A stretch of DNA of 64,000 nt, taken from assembly GCA_001602435.1 (NCBI GenBank), contig CP012156.1, positions 372,001 through 436,000 on the forward strand, given 5' to 3'. A model generated the notes under the pieces. It saw only the letters and a list, made by a program, of their open reading frames with translations. It was not told where the DNA came from and did not search any database. Positions 24,650 through 34,621 of this stretch are shown piece by piece; the first letter of the stretch is position 1, and the number at the start of each line of letters is the position of its first letter. The position numbers and the translations under genes were made by a program. Origin of the DNA: Hyphomonadaceae bacterium UKL13-1. GTDB taxonomy: Bacteria > Pseudomonadota > Alphaproteobacteria > Caulobacterales > Aquidulcibacteraceae.

Positions 24650-26827
24650 ATGATGATCAAAAGGCTCGTTGCAACCAGTGCGTTGCTCGTGGGATTGCTG
24701 GCCAGTGGCTGCGCACCCGATACGTCCAATAGTCCAGCTGCGAAGGTCGATGCCGCACGTCTGACAGCCGCCGGGGCCGATGGCGACAATTGGATGAGCT
24801 ATGGCCGCACCTATGACGAGCAGCGCTTTAGCCCACTTGACCAAATCAATCTGACCAATGTCTCAAAGCTTGGCCTTTCGTGGAGCTATGAGTTCGATAC
24901 AGATCGCGGCCATGAAGCCACGCCCATTGTCGTTGACGGAGTCATTTATACCACAACGTCTTGGTCGAAAGTGTCTGCCTTTGACGGCAAGACTGGCAAT
25001 CTCTTGTGGGCCTATGACCCTAAGGTTCCAGGCGAAACAGCGCATAAAGCCTGTTGCGACGTGGTCAATCGCGGTGTTGCGGTTTGGGGCGGCAAGGTCT
25101 TTGTCGGCTCGCTCGACGGCCGCCTGATCGCGCTCGATGCCCGCAATGGCAAAGAACTCTGGTCGAAAGTCACTGTGGATCAAGGCAAGTCCTATACGAT
25201 CACTGGCGCGCCGCGCGTGGTAAAGGGCAAAGTCCTGATCGGCAATGGCGGTGCCGAATATGGCGTGCGCGGCTATCTCAGCGCCTATGATGTTGAGACT
25301 GGCGAGATGGCTTGGCGCTTCTACACCACACCCAATCCCAAGGGTGAGGCTGATGGCGCGGTATCAGACAAAATCCTGAAGGAAAAGGCCGATGCCACTT
25401 GGAGCGATGGGGCGTGGAAAGAGTCCGGCGGTGGCGGCACCGTTTGGGACGCCATGGCCTATGATCCCGATCTAGACTTGCTCTATTTCGGCGTCGGCAA
25501 TGGCTCGCCTTGGAACCACAAAATCCGCTCAGGCGGCAAAGGCGACAATTTGTTTGTCTCGTCCATCGTGGCCGTGAAGCCCGATACGGGCGAATATGTC
25601 TGGCATTATCAAACCACGCCGGGGGATTCGTGGGATTTCACGGCGACCCAGCATTTGATGCTGGCTGAGCTGCCGATTGGCGGCAAGCCGCGCAAAGTCA
25701 TCATGCAGGCACCCAAAAACGGCTTCTTCTATGTAATTGATCGCGCGACGGGTGAGTTGCTGTCGGCCAATTCCTTGTTCCCTATGCCCAAAGAAGCCGA
25801 TGTGCCTGTGGGCATGCCGATCCCTTGGGCGCATTCGGTTGATTTGAAGACGGGTCGTCCAAACGAGAATCCGGCGGCCCGTTATGCCAAGGCGCCAGCT
25901 TTGGTGTTCCCGGCCCCGTTTGGGGTGCACAATTGGCATCCGATGGCGATGAGCCCGAAGGAAAACCTCGTCTATGTGCCAGCCATGCTGGTGCCTGCCG
26001 CCTCTGGCGATCAAGTTGGCCCCTACAAGCAAGTGGCAGGTGCTTGGAACACCGGCGTCAATATGAGCTTGGCGGCGCTGCCTGATGATGAAGGCCAGCG
26101 CAAAGGTCTGCGCGCGATGCTGACGGGCATGTTGGTGGCATGGGACCCAGTTGCGGGCAAAGCGCGCTGGATGGCACCGCGCAAATTCCCTTGGAACTCC
26201 GGTATTCTCGCCACAGCGGGCGGCCTTGTCTTCCAAGGCACTTCGGAAGGCTTCTTGGAAGCCTTTGATGCGGCCACGGGCAAGCAAGTTTGGTCTTATG
26301 AAACCCAGAACGGCATCATTGCCCCACCCATGAGTTATCGCATCGATGGGGAGCAATATGTGGCGGTGATGGTCGGCTATGGTGGGGCGATTATCGCGGC
26401 CCCCTTGGCAGCACCGGATCGACCCATCAGCCTGAAGGGCCGCTTGATGGTGTTTAAACTGGGCGGCACGGCGACAGCAGCGAAATATGAGATGCCCGAA
26501 AAAGTCGCCCTCGATCTCTCCACCACGACGGTGGCTGGCGATCCCAAGGCCGGCTTTGATATCTTCATGCGCCACTGCCAAGTCTGCCACGGCCATAGTG
26601 CCACCGGCGGCCTCTTGCCCGACTTGCGCTATTCCCCTGCCATCCAAGATGCGGCGACCTGGAAGTCCATCGTCTGGGATGGGGCCAATGCCAGCCGTGG
26701 GATGGTGTCCTTTAGCTCTTGGCTGAACCAAAAGGAGATGGAGGACATCCGTGCCTATGTGGTTCAACAGGCCAAGGTGCATTACACGCAAGTGGGCACG
26801 GAGCCGAAAGTGAACCCGAGCAAATAG
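24650..26827 (+). CDS. PQQ-dependent quinohaemoprotein alcohol dehydrogenase, lipoprotein type
   Basis: 725 residues. The first 590 form a PQQ-binding beta-propeller (repeats such as GHEATPIVVDGVIYTTTSW, FDGKTGNLLWAYDP, LDARNGKELW) with the adjacent-Cys disulfide ring in HKACCDVVNRG and the catalytic-region motif GDSWDFTATQ. The C-terminal domain holds one haem c site, CQVCH (Cys643, Cys646, His647). This is the type II quinohaemoprotein layout, oxidising alcohols in the periplasm. Unusually, the N-terminus is a lipoprotein signal (LLASGC, Cys21), implying membrane anchoring. A strong GGGAGG precedes two adjacent ATG codons. No PQQ synthesis genes are in the window. Confidence 0.9.
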   Translation: MMIKRLVATSALLVGLLASGCAPDTSNSPAAKVDAARLTAAGADGDNWMSYGRTYDEQRFSPLDQINLTNVSKLGLSWSYEFDTDRGHEATPIVVDGVIYTTTSWSKVSAFDGKTGNLLWAYDPKVPGETAHKACCDVVNRGVAVWGGKVFVGSLDGRLIALDARNGKELWSKVTVDQGKSYTITGAPRVVKGKVLIGNGGAEYGVRGYLSAYDVETGEMAWRFYTTPNPKGEADGAVSDKILKEKADATWSDGAWKESGGGGTVWDAMAYDPDLDLLYFGVGNGSPWNHKIRSGGKGDNLFVSSIVAVKPDTGEYVWHYQTTPGDSWDFTATQHLMLAELPIGGKPRKVIMQAPKNGFFYVIDRATGELLSANSLFPMPKEADVPVGMPIPWAHSVDLKTGRPNENPAARYAKAPALVFPAPFGVHNWHPMAMSPKENLVYVPAMLVPAASGDQVGPYKQVAGAWNTGVNMSLAALPDDEGQRKGLRAMLTGMLVAWDPVAGKARWMAPRKFPWNSGILATAGGLVFQGTSEGFLEAFDAATGKQVWSYETQNGIIAPPMSYRIDGEQYVAVMVGYGGAIIAAPLAAPDRPISLKGRLMVFKLGGTATAAKYEMPEKVALDLSTTTVAGDPKAGFDIFMRHCQVCHGHSATGGLLPDLRYSPAIQDAATWKSIVWDGANASRGMVSFSSWLNQKEMEDIRAYVVQQAKVHYTQVGTEPKVNPSK

Positions 26828-26864
26828 GGTTGACCTTGGGTGCGATGCAGTTCTTTTTGCACCC

Positions 26865-28001
26865 ATGACGAAAACTGACTCCCCATCGAGCGCGTCGCGG
26901 ATGCTGGTAGCAGCCGCGGCGATCATTGCGGGCCTTTATTGGTTTGCTGACCTCTTGACGCCCTTGGCACTGGCAATCTTCCTGTGGCTTACGATTGATG
27001 CCTTCGCGCAATCGCTGAGCAAGCGGGTTAGCTTTCTGCCGCGCGCAGCCGCGGTGCCAGTGGCCATTCTGATTGTCTTCATCAGTCTTGCCGCCATTGT
27101 CGGCTTCGTTATTGAATATGCAGCGGTCTTTTCGCGCTCTCTTGGGGCCTATCAAGTCCGTTTGGATGAGTTGATCAGTCAGGGCTATGATCTCGCGAAT
27201 ATGTCTGCCGCACCACCAACGGTTGGACAGTTATTCGCCAATCTCAATCCGGGCGCGATCCTGCGCGGGGTTGCCGATGCCTTACAAAGCTTTGGTGGCC
27301 AAGCCCTGTTCGTCATCATTTATGTCGCCTGCTTGTTCGCAGCCCAAGCCAGCATGCCAGCTAAGCTAGAACAAATCTTTCAGGACGAGAAAGAGCGTGG
27401 TCGGGCGGCCAAAATCGGTAAAGCTATTGCCCGCTCGATGGAACAATATTTGTGGGTGCAGACGATCACCGGTCTGATGATTGCGGTTGCAAGCTGGGCC
27501 TTGTTTGCTGTGGTCGGGCTTGAGAATGGCTTGTTCTGGGCCGCCATCATCTTTGTATTGAGCTATATTCCCGTGGTGGGTGGTGCCGCAGGCAGTCTGC
27601 TGCCAGCCCTCTTTGCGCTGGTTCAATTCACAAGCCCTGTGCCTGCCTTGGTCATTCTGGCTGGTACGCAAGGGATCGGCTTCGTCGTTGGTAATATCAT
27701 CCAGCCGCGCATGACGGGCGACAGTCTCAACATCTCAGTCTTGGTGGTGTTTTTGTCCTTGGTGTTCTGGGGCAAGCTTTGGGGCGGTCCTGGCGCTTTC
27801 CTGGCTGTTCCCATGACCGTGATGTTGATGATTGTGCTGGCGCAATTCCCATCCACACGCTGGATCGCAGTGATGCTGTCCAACAATGGCAACCCCGACA
27901 CGAGTGTCGATGCGGACGACCCACCTGCATCGAGTGCTGCTGTATCCAATCAGGGTGACGTTAAGGAAGAAACCACAACTTCCAGCGATGATAAGGTTTA
28001 A
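26865..28001 (+). CDS. AI-2E family transporter (TqsA/PerM-like)
   Basis: 378 residues with about eight hydrophobic segments and the family pattern: two N-terminal helices, a soluble region (about 95-150), then a helical C-terminal half with VLSYIPVVGGAAGSLLPALFAL and the end region GNIIQPRMTGDSLNISVLVVFLSLVFWGKLWGG-like conserved block. Family members export autoinducer-2 or exchange ions; the substrate here is unknown. The last 35 residues are acidic and low in complexity. It follows the alcohol dehydrogenase by 37 bases and may share its transcript. Confidence 0.88.
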   Translation: MTKTDSPSSASRMLVAAAAIIAGLYWFADLLTPLALAIFLWLTIDAFAQSLSKRVSFLPRAAAVPVAILIVFISLAAIVGFVIEYAAVFSRSLGAYQVRLDELISQGYDLANMSAAPPTVGQLFANLNPGAILRGVADALQSFGGQALFVIIYVACLFAAQASMPAKLEQIFQDEKERGRAAKIGKAIARSMEQYLWVQTITGLMIAVASWALFAVVGLENGLFWAAIIFVLSYIPVVGGAAGSLLPALFALVQFTSPVPALVILAGTQGIGFVVGNIIQPRMTGDSLNISVLVVFLSLVFWGKLWGGPGAFLAVPMTVMLMIVLAQFPSTRWIAVMLSNNGNPDTSVDADDPPASSAAVSNQGDVKEETTTSSDDKV

Positions 28002-28097
28002 ACTAGGCTGAACCTGGCCTAAAAACCTGCCGAGCCCGGTTCGGGTTATGAGCGGGATGTAAAGTATAGCCTGCGGGACAGGCACGGGAGGATAGCG

Positions 28098-31000
28098 ATG
28101 TCGGTAGACGCAACGGATCGGCGGATCTCACCAGATGATCTGATTTCAGCGGCTCTGGCTTTTCCAAGCTTTAAGTCAGGCGACCATCTCGAAGCGGCCG
28201 CCGAATCTTTTCTCACCCAGATAGCCCAAGACGCTACTGAAGATGATGTGCAGGGCCTGACCTCCGCGGATCTTGCCGCACTCGCCAATGGGTTTTGGCG
28301 CTGGACGTCACACAAGCGGGCAGACGCCCAAGAAATTCGCCTGATTGAAGCCAAGGGCGCGCAGGGCCAGTCGCTTGGTCGCGATATTCTCGAAATTTGC
28401 GGTCCGGATATGCCGTTTCTGGTCGACAGCGTCATGGGTGAAATCGGCGCGCAAGGCGTGGAAGTGCGCGCCATGTTCCATCCGATTGTCTCCTCTAGCC
28501 GTGACCCCGATGGCATGCGTCAACCTGGCGGGGTGCCGCTAACCGAATCCTTCATCCAAGTTCACTTGCCGCCCACGCCCCCATCTAAGCGCGATGCGAT
28601 TTTGATGGGCGTGCGCGAGACCTTGCAGGATGTGCGCCTGTCAGTTTCTGATTATCAGGCCATGAAGAGCCGGATGAATAATGCGATCAAGGAATTGGCA
28701 GTGGCCAACACCAAGGCCACAGCGGATGAGATTGCTGAATCTATCGCCTTCCTAAAGTGGCTGGCTGCCGATCATTTCGTTTTCTTTGGTGTGCGCTCTT
28801 ATGATTATCCCCGCGACAAGAATGGCGCGTGGATCAAGGACGAGCCCGATATTCGCGAAGATCTGAATTTAGGTATTTTGCGCGATCCGTTGCGCATGGT
28901 TCTGCGCCGCTTGAATGAGCCTTCTGTGCTAAGTGACGCCGTCCGCGCCTATATCGAAGAACCCCAGCCCATTATTGTGGCGAAGTCCAATCTGCGCTCG
29001 CGCGTGCATCGCCGCACGGTGATGGATTATATTGGTGTGAAGCGCTTTGGCGAAAATGGGGAAGTCTTGGGCGAAGACCGCTTTGTCGGCCTGTTCACTG
29101 CCGAAGCCTATGACCAGATGGTGCGCGATGTGCCCTTGCTGCGCGGCAAGACTGAGCGGGTGATCTCGCGGGCGGGCCTCGTCCCCGGCAGCCATAATGA
29201 TAAGCGTCTGCGCAATATCGTGGAGAATTATCCCCGCGACGAATTGTTCCAGATTGAAGAAGAAGACCTGACACGGATTGCTTTGGGCGTTCAGCATCTG
29301 ATGGACCGACCACGCACGAAAGTGTTTGTGCGTCGCGACCGCTTTGATCGCTTTATGTCGATCCTCGTCTTTGTGCCGCGTGACCGTTACAATTCTGATG
29401 TGCGTGCCAAGATTGGGACCGCCTTGGCGGAGGCCTATGGCGGCCGCCTGTCTGCCTTCTATCCCTTATTTGGTGACGCCCCCTTGGCGCGCGTCCATTA
29501 TGTGATTGGCGTTACCGCCAACCAGCACGCCAATCCCGATGTGGAGACGCTTGAAGCCCGTATCGCCGATATCACTCGGACTTGGGAAGATGGTGTTGAG
29601 GCCTTGGCCGAAGGCAAAACGCGCGCCGTCCAACATTATATTGGTGGCTTCCCCGCCGGCTATCGCGATGGCTTTAGTGCCGCCGAAGCGCTTCGGGACA
29701 TTGAAGAGCTGGAGCAAGTTCAAGGCGAAGATGTGCGCGTGCGCGCCTATCGCCGTGAGGATGACCACGAAACTGCGTTGCGGGCCAAGCTCTATAAAAT
29801 GGGCGATCCAACGGCTCTATCGGCGGCCGTGCCGATCTTTGAGAGCATGGGTCTCTATGTTGTCAGCGAGACCCCGCACAAGATCAAGCGCACTGTGAAC
29901 GACAGCGATGAACTTGTCTGGGTGCAAGATGTTTCCATGCGGACGGCTAACGGCCGCGCCCTCGACTTCGCGGTCGTGGAAGGTTCGTTTGAGGAAGCCG
30001 TTTCCGCAATCTGGGCCGGGCGGGCTGAGAATGATGGCTTTAACCGCCTGATCTTGAAGCTCGGTGTCTCGTGGCGGGAAGCAGCCCTCGTGCGGGCGCT
30101 CGCCCGTTGGCGCGGTCAGACTGGCCTCGATCCGTCCGAAGCCGTGCAGCAACAGGCGGTGGCCGAATATCCTGAAATTACCCGCGCCATTTTGAACCTG
30201 TTCAAAATCCGCTTTGATCCAGACTTTGGCGCAAAAAAGACGCGCGAGACCGCCGCTAAGGCGGAAATGGCCTCCATCCTCACGATGCTCGACGGCGTGC
30301 CCAGTTTGGACGCAGACCGTGTTCTGCGCCGCTTGGCGCAATTGGTCATGGCCATCCAACGCACCAATTACTACCAGCCTGACGCTGCTGGCGGACATAA
30401 GTCCTATATGAGCTTCAAGATCGCGACGCGCGAGATTGACGAAGTGCCCGATCCCAAACCGTACCGGGAAATCTGGGTGTGGTCGCCGCAAGTCGAAGGC
30501 GCGCACTTGCGCTTTGGCCCGGTCGCGCGCGGTGGCCTGCGTTGGTCGGATCGCCGTGATGACTTCCGCACGGAAGTATTGGGTCTGGTGAAGGCCCAAC
30601 AAGTTAAGAATGCCGTCATTGTGCCCGTGGGCTCCAAAGGTGCATTCTTCCCGAAAACCCTGCCACGCGGGGGTAATCGCGACGAGATCCAAGCTGTTGC
30701 GATTGAGGCCTATAAGACCTTCCTGCGCGGACTATTAGACCTGACCGACAATATTGCAGGCGATGGCGGCATCGTCCCGCCGCGCCATGTCGTGCGTTGG
30801 GATCAGGATGACCCCTATCTAGTGGTCGCAGCCGACAAGGGCACCGCGACCTTCTCCGACATCGCCAATGGCATCAGCGCCGATTATGGCCATTGGCTGG
30901 GCGATGCCTTTGCCTCGGGTGGATCGGTTGGCTACGACCATAAGAAGATGGGCATCACTGCACGCGGCGGCTGGGAAGCCGTCAAGCGCCACTTCCGGGA

Positions 31001-32972
31001 AATGGGCCATGACACCCAGACCCAACCCTTCACCGTCATTGGAGTGGGCGACATGTCGGGCGATGTGTTCGGCAATGGTATGTTGTTGTCTAAGCAGATC
31101 CGGCTGGTTGCTGCCTTTGATCACCGCGACATCTTCATCGATCCCAATCCAGACTTGGCCAAAAGCTTTGAAGAGCGGGCGCGTATGTTTGCTTTGCCGC
31201 GCTCCTCCTGGGCCGATTATGATGCAAGCCTGATTTCACCGGGCGGTGGTGTGTTCTCGCGCAGCGCCAAGTCCATCCCGCTGTCGGCTGAGCTCAAAGC
31301 GCTAACCGGTCTTGAAGGCCAAGAAGCTTCGCCCACCGATATCATGCACGCGCTTCTAAAGGCGCCATGCGACCTGATGTGGTTTGGCGGCATTGGCACC
31401 TATGTCAAAGCCCAAGGCGAAAGCCAGGCTGAAGTCGGCGATAAGGCCAATGACATCATCCGCGTGGATGGACAGGCCTTGCGCTGTAAGGTCATTGGCG
31501 AGGGCGCTAATCTGGGTCTGACCCAACGCGGCCGCATCGAGGCAGCGCAAGCAGGCGTTCGCCTCAACACTGACGCCATCGACAATTCGGCGGGCGTGGA
31601 CAGTTCTGACCATGAGGTCAATATCAAAATCCTGCTGAATGGCCTTGTCCGCGCGGGCAGAATGACCGTTGAAGCACGCGATATCCTGTTGGCGGAGATG
31701 ACCGACGATGTCGCTATCCATGTCCTGCGGCACAATTATGCCCAGACCTTGGCCATCAGCCTGCAAGAAGCCACAGCCCGCCAAGACCTCGACGCGCATG
31801 AGCGCTTTATGGAGCGATTGGAGGCCTCCGGTCGCCTGTCACGCAAAGTCGAATTCCTACCCTCAACAGAGGAATTCCGCACCCGTCGGGCCAATCGCAC
31901 CGGCCTGACGCGGCCAGAGCTTTCGGTGTTAACCGCCTATGGCAAGTTGGCGCTGTTTGACGATCTGATCGCCTCAGACGCACCCGATGATCCGTGGTTT
32001 GAAGATACGTTAGTGACTTATTTCCCGCCGGGTTGTCGCCAGTTCAAAGACGCCATGGCCAATCACCGCCTGCGCCGGGAAATCATTGCGACCGTGCTGT
32101 CCAACAAAATGGTCGATCTCGGTGGGGCGGCCTTTATGGACCGCGTACGCGAAAGTGCCGTGGCCGATACAGGCTCCATCGTGCGCGCCTTTGCCGCCGC
32201 CCGGTCCATCTTTGGTCTGGATGACGCGATTGATGCGGTCAATGCGCTGGATTTGAAGGTCCCTGCCTCCGTCCAATTGGACTTGATGATGGAGATTTTG
32301 ACCGTCCTGCGTCGGCAAAGCTTCTGGCTTGCCCGTCGCGCCAGCCGTGGAGACGGGGCAGGGCTGCGCTCTGTCGGCGATCTAGTCGCAACCTATGCCA
32401 CGGGCGTTCAAAGCTTGGCCAGCATGATCTACGAGGTTGTCTCGCCGTTTGAAAAGGCCCGCATCGAAGCGCGCTGCACGACGCTGAAGGCGGCAGGGGC
32501 ACCAGAGGCCTTGTCCAAGTCCATCGCCGGGCTTCTGCCTTTGACTTCTGCGACCGATATTGTCGACATTGCTGCAACGAAAAACTTGCCGGTTGAAGCG
32601 GTCGCCCGCCTCTATCACGCCTTAGGGGCAGCCGTGGGCTTTGACGAAATCCGCGCCGCTGCGGGGCAAACCGCCACCCCCGATCATTGGGATCGGGTTG
32701 CAACGCGTCGCCTGATTGAAGAGTTCATGGGTGAGCAGGCAGGCTTGACCGGCACGGTGTGCGACCATGCCCACAAGCTCGGCCAAGCCGGCACCAATGC
32801 GGCTTGGGCCAAGGCCGTGGTTGAAAGCTGGGCAAAGCTGAATGAAGCAGAGCTGCGGCGTACCAGCTCTGCGTTGGGCGAACTGCGCGCCAGCCAAGGC
32901 GGCTGGAGCTTCGCCAAACTCGCCATCGCCAATACGCAGTTGAAAGAATTGTCCGAAACAGCGCGCTCTTAG
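28098..32972 (+). CDS. NAD-specific glutamate dehydrogenase, large 180-kDa class
   Basis: 1624 residues, the size of the Streptomyces/Pseudomonas/Caulobacter large GDH. It oxidatively deaminates glutamate to 2-oxoglutarate, mainly for amino-acid catabolism. A long N-terminal regulatory part (ACT-like segments, about 1-600) leads to the catalytic core: GPVARGGLRWSDRRDDFRTE, VPVGSKGAFFPK (Lys around 850), the nucleotide-binding VGDMSGDVFGNGMLLS (about 985-1000), FGGIGTYVKA and GEGANLGLTQRGRIEAA. The start has a strong GGGAGGA site. It is a single gene; a 300-base gap follows. Confidence 0.96.
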   Translation: MSVDATDRRISPDDLISAALAFPSFKSGDHLEAAAESFLTQIAQDATEDDVQGLTSADLAALANGFWRWTSHKRADAQEIRLIEAKGAQGQSLGRDILEICGPDMPFLVDSVMGEIGAQGVEVRAMFHPIVSSSRDPDGMRQPGGVPLTESFIQVHLPPTPPSKRDAILMGVRETLQDVRLSVSDYQAMKSRMNNAIKELAVANTKATADEIAESIAFLKWLAADHFVFFGVRSYDYPRDKNGAWIKDEPDIREDLNLGILRDPLRMVLRRLNEPSVLSDAVRAYIEEPQPIIVAKSNLRSRVHRRTVMDYIGVKRFGENGEVLGEDRFVGLFTAEAYDQMVRDVPLLRGKTERVISRAGLVPGSHNDKRLRNIVENYPRDELFQIEEEDLTRIALGVQHLMDRPRTKVFVRRDRFDRFMSILVFVPRDRYNSDVRAKIGTALAEAYGGRLSAFYPLFGDAPLARVHYVIGVTANQHANPDVETLEARIADITRTWEDGVEALAEGKTRAVQHYIGGFPAGYRDGFSAAEALRDIEELEQVQGEDVRVRAYRREDDHETALRAKLYKMGDPTALSAAVPIFESMGLYVVSETPHKIKRTVNDSDELVWVQDVSMRTANGRALDFAVVEGSFEEAVSAIWAGRAENDGFNRLILKLGVSWREAALVRALARWRGQTGLDPSEAVQQQAVAEYPEITRAILNLFKIRFDPDFGAKKTRETAAKAEMASILTMLDGVPSLDADRVLRRLAQLVMAIQRTNYYQPDAAGGHKSYMSFKIATREIDEVPDPKPYREIWVWSPQVEGAHLRFGPVARGGLRWSDRRDDFRTEVLGLVKAQQVKNAVIVPVGSKGAFFPKTLPRGGNRDEIQAVAIEAYKTFLRGLLDLTDNIAGDGGIVPPRHVVRWDQDDPYLVVAADKGTATFSDIANGISADYGHWLGDAFASGGSVGYDHKKMGITARGGWEAVKRHFREMGHDTQTQPFTVIGVGDMSGDVFGNGMLLSKQIRLVAAFDHRDIFIDPNPDLAKSFEERARMFALPRSSWADYDASLISPGGGVFSRSAKSIPLSAELKALTGLEGQEASPTDIMHALLKAPCDLMWFGGIGTYVKAQGESQAEVGDKANDIIRVDGQALRCKVIGEGANLGLTQRGRIEAAQAGVRLNTDAIDNSAGVDSSDHEVNIKILLNGLVRAGRMTVEARDILLAEMTDDVAIHVLRHNYAQTLAISLQEATARQDLDAHERFMERLEASGRLSRKVEFLPSTEEFRTRRANRTGLTRPELSVLTAYGKLALFDDLIASDAPDDPWFEDTLVTYFPPGCRQFKDAMANHRLRREIIATVLSNKMVDLGGAAFMDRVRESAVADTGSIVRAFAAARSIFGLDDAIDAVNALDLKVPASVQLDLMMEILTVLRRQSFWLARRASRGDGAGLRSVGDLVATYATGVQSLASMIYEVVSPFEKARIEARCTTLKAAGAPEALSKSIAGLLPLTSATDIVDIAATKNLPVEAVARLYHALGAAVGFDEIRAAAGQTATPDHWDRVATRRLIEEFMGEQAGLTGTVCDHAHKLGQAGTNAAWAKAVVESWAKLNEAELRRTSSALGELRASQGGWSFAKLAIANTQLKELSETARS

Positions 32973-33274
32973 AGGCGCTGGCTGGGCGAGACGCGGAGGG
33001 CCGGCTCAAAGCGAGGCAATGGCAATTTCGTGCCTGGTTTGAACTAAACTAGGTCACTAACGCGCAACTCAACTGAGCCCGGAAGCGGACATTGAGGAAG
33101 CCGAAGACTGCGGGCACTTCAATGAGTGACTTGGTCGCCACTAATGAACTTCCCGTAGTGCTTGACCTAGGCGCATTCCATAGTTGGAGTGTGCCCTAAC
33201 ACGTGGAGCGCATTGCTGCAGGCTGTGCCTTGGCTAACGTCGAACTTGTATCTCCAAAGCTCACGTGTTCGGAA
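32973..33274. other. Gene-free interval after the glutamate dehydrogenase
   Basis: No supported gene. It holds a 25-codon open frame (ATG at 33123, MSDLVATNELPVVL...) without a ribosome site, and AAGCGGACATTGA (33083-33095), which resembles the inverse of a sequence at 38026-38038 on the far side of the DUF3999/DUF2339 pair. I see no terminator with a T tract. Confidence 0.6.
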
Positions 33275-34621
33275 TTAGCCTGGTGTCTGCGCTTCCGTGT
33301 TCCTATTGGACCAAAGTTGCCACGCAATACCTGCCAGAAGTACCGTTACGCCCAGCAGGATCGCCCACAGGACTATGGTCTGCTTGGGGGCGCTGCCTGC
33401 GCTGACGGCTGACAAAGTCAGAGTGCCGATGGCTGCGTCAATTATACTGGCTTCGGGAATGGCGCTGGGATTGGCGCGCGCAATGTCGCCGATGGGTAAA
33501 TACACGTCGGCGGCATCCGGGTGGCCGACTGCCAAGGTGAAGGGTTGCTTGCCGCTTGTCACAAACGCAATCTCTGGCGACTCAATGCCAAACCGAACAG
33601 CAGGTACGGCAGCAAAACCCCCGACGCGACGGTCTGCTTCGATCCGGATCATGCGGATCGGCCGTGGGCGTAATGAAATGGCGCTAGAACTGGCTTCCGC
33701 CCGCCCTTGACCTAATAGCGACCAAGGCTCTTCCATAGTGTTTCGGCCTAGAATTTGGATTGGCACCAATCCTTCGCCACCCTTGGCGTCGACCGCAATT
33801 GTCTGAATCGGTGCAGCAAAGGGTACTGCAAACTCGAGGCTGTACGCGTCGAGTAGTGGCGGCGCAGTGGCAGAAATGCTTCTGATCGCCCCCGTTTCCA
33901 GCGCAGCCCGCGAGGCAGAAATCATGGCTTGGCGGACAATCACTGGCGTTAATAATTGCGCGTCGCTGCGCCATGTAACCCGCAACTTTGTGCCGCCTTG
34001 CAAGGTACCCGCGACAGCAATGGTTAGATCTTTTTCCGCGCCACCTGGCGGACGATAATCAACCGCCTCACCGAGAGACCGCCAAGATTTCAGATCTTCA
34101 CTCGCTTCAACCGTAAAGGTAACTGGCTGACCTTCAGGGACGCTCGCGTCCAAAACTAGCTTCTTAATGTCGCCGCTATGGCCAAGCGTATCAAACAGGC
34201 TGCCAATCACCCCGCTTGTTTCGTCATCAGCGACGGGTTTGCCATCTACAGCGACCGTTCGGACACGCCCTTCGCTTTCAATTTTCAGCGTCACGTCGGG
34301 TTCTCGAAGTGCCTTTTGAGGGCCAAGGATCGGCATAGCGGGCAAGTTGATGTTGAGGATGGGACTTGGCAAATTAGGCATGCGGGCGATCGGGACCACT
34401 CGGCCGTTACCATCAAAAACTCGTATATCCGACAGTCCGTCACTCTTTGAGGCGATTAGAACTTCCAACGGCAGTCGAATGCGCTGTACCGGAGCTGCAC
34501 CAACCGGCGTGAGGGGCAGTCGCAATTGGAAGGATGCTTGGTCGCTATCCGATCCGGCTGGCCCTGCCGCACACGACAGAATTGCGGAGATGGCGATCAG
34601 CCAATTTTTATGCTTGGTCAT
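33275..34621 (-). CDS. DUF3999 family exported protein
   Basis: 448 residues. An N-terminal signal segment (WLIAISAILSCAAGPAG), a beta-rich periplasmic body, and one C-terminal membrane helix (about 417-436, TIVLWAILLGVTVLLAGIAW). The pattern of strand-rich repeats with PLEVLIASKSDGLSDIRVFDGNGRVVP near the start fits DUF3999, whose genes sit next to DUF2339 genes in many proteobacteria. The start ATG at 34621 overlaps the DUF2339 stop (ATGA) and has AGAGGG upstream. Function unknown; the topology suggests an envelope complex with its partner. Confidence 0.82.
   Translation of the reverse strand: MTKHKNWLIAISAILSCAAGPAGSDSDQASFQLRLPLTPVGAAPVQRIRLPLEVLIASKSDGLSDIRVFDGNGRVVPIARMPNLPSPILNINLPAMPILGPQKALREPDVTLKIESEGRVRTVAVDGKPVADDETSGVIGSLFDTLGHSGDIKKLVLDASVPEGQPVTFTVEASEDLKSWRSLGEAVDYRPPGGAEKDLTIAVAGTLQGGTKLRVTWRSDAQLLTPVIVRQAMISASRAALETGAIRSISATAPPLLDAYSLEFAVPFAAPIQTIAVDAKGGEGLVPIQILGRNTMEEPWSLLGQGRAEASSSAISLRPRPIRMIRIEADRRVGGFAAVPAVRFGIESPEIAFVTSGKQPFTLAVGHPDAADVYLPIGDIARANPSAIPEASIIDAAIGTLTLSAVSAGSAPKQTIVLWAILLGVTVLLAGIAWQLWSNRNTEAQTPG

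Noticed and set aside
25529-26926. Long open frame (465 codons) antisense to the alcohol dehydrogenase
   Set aside because: Same reason: His/Arg-rich shadow of a strongly supported gene.
33123-33200. 25-codon open frame starting MSDLVATNELPVVL
   Set aside because: No ribosome site, no hydrophobic or leader-peptide character, and no gene directly downstream on that strand.
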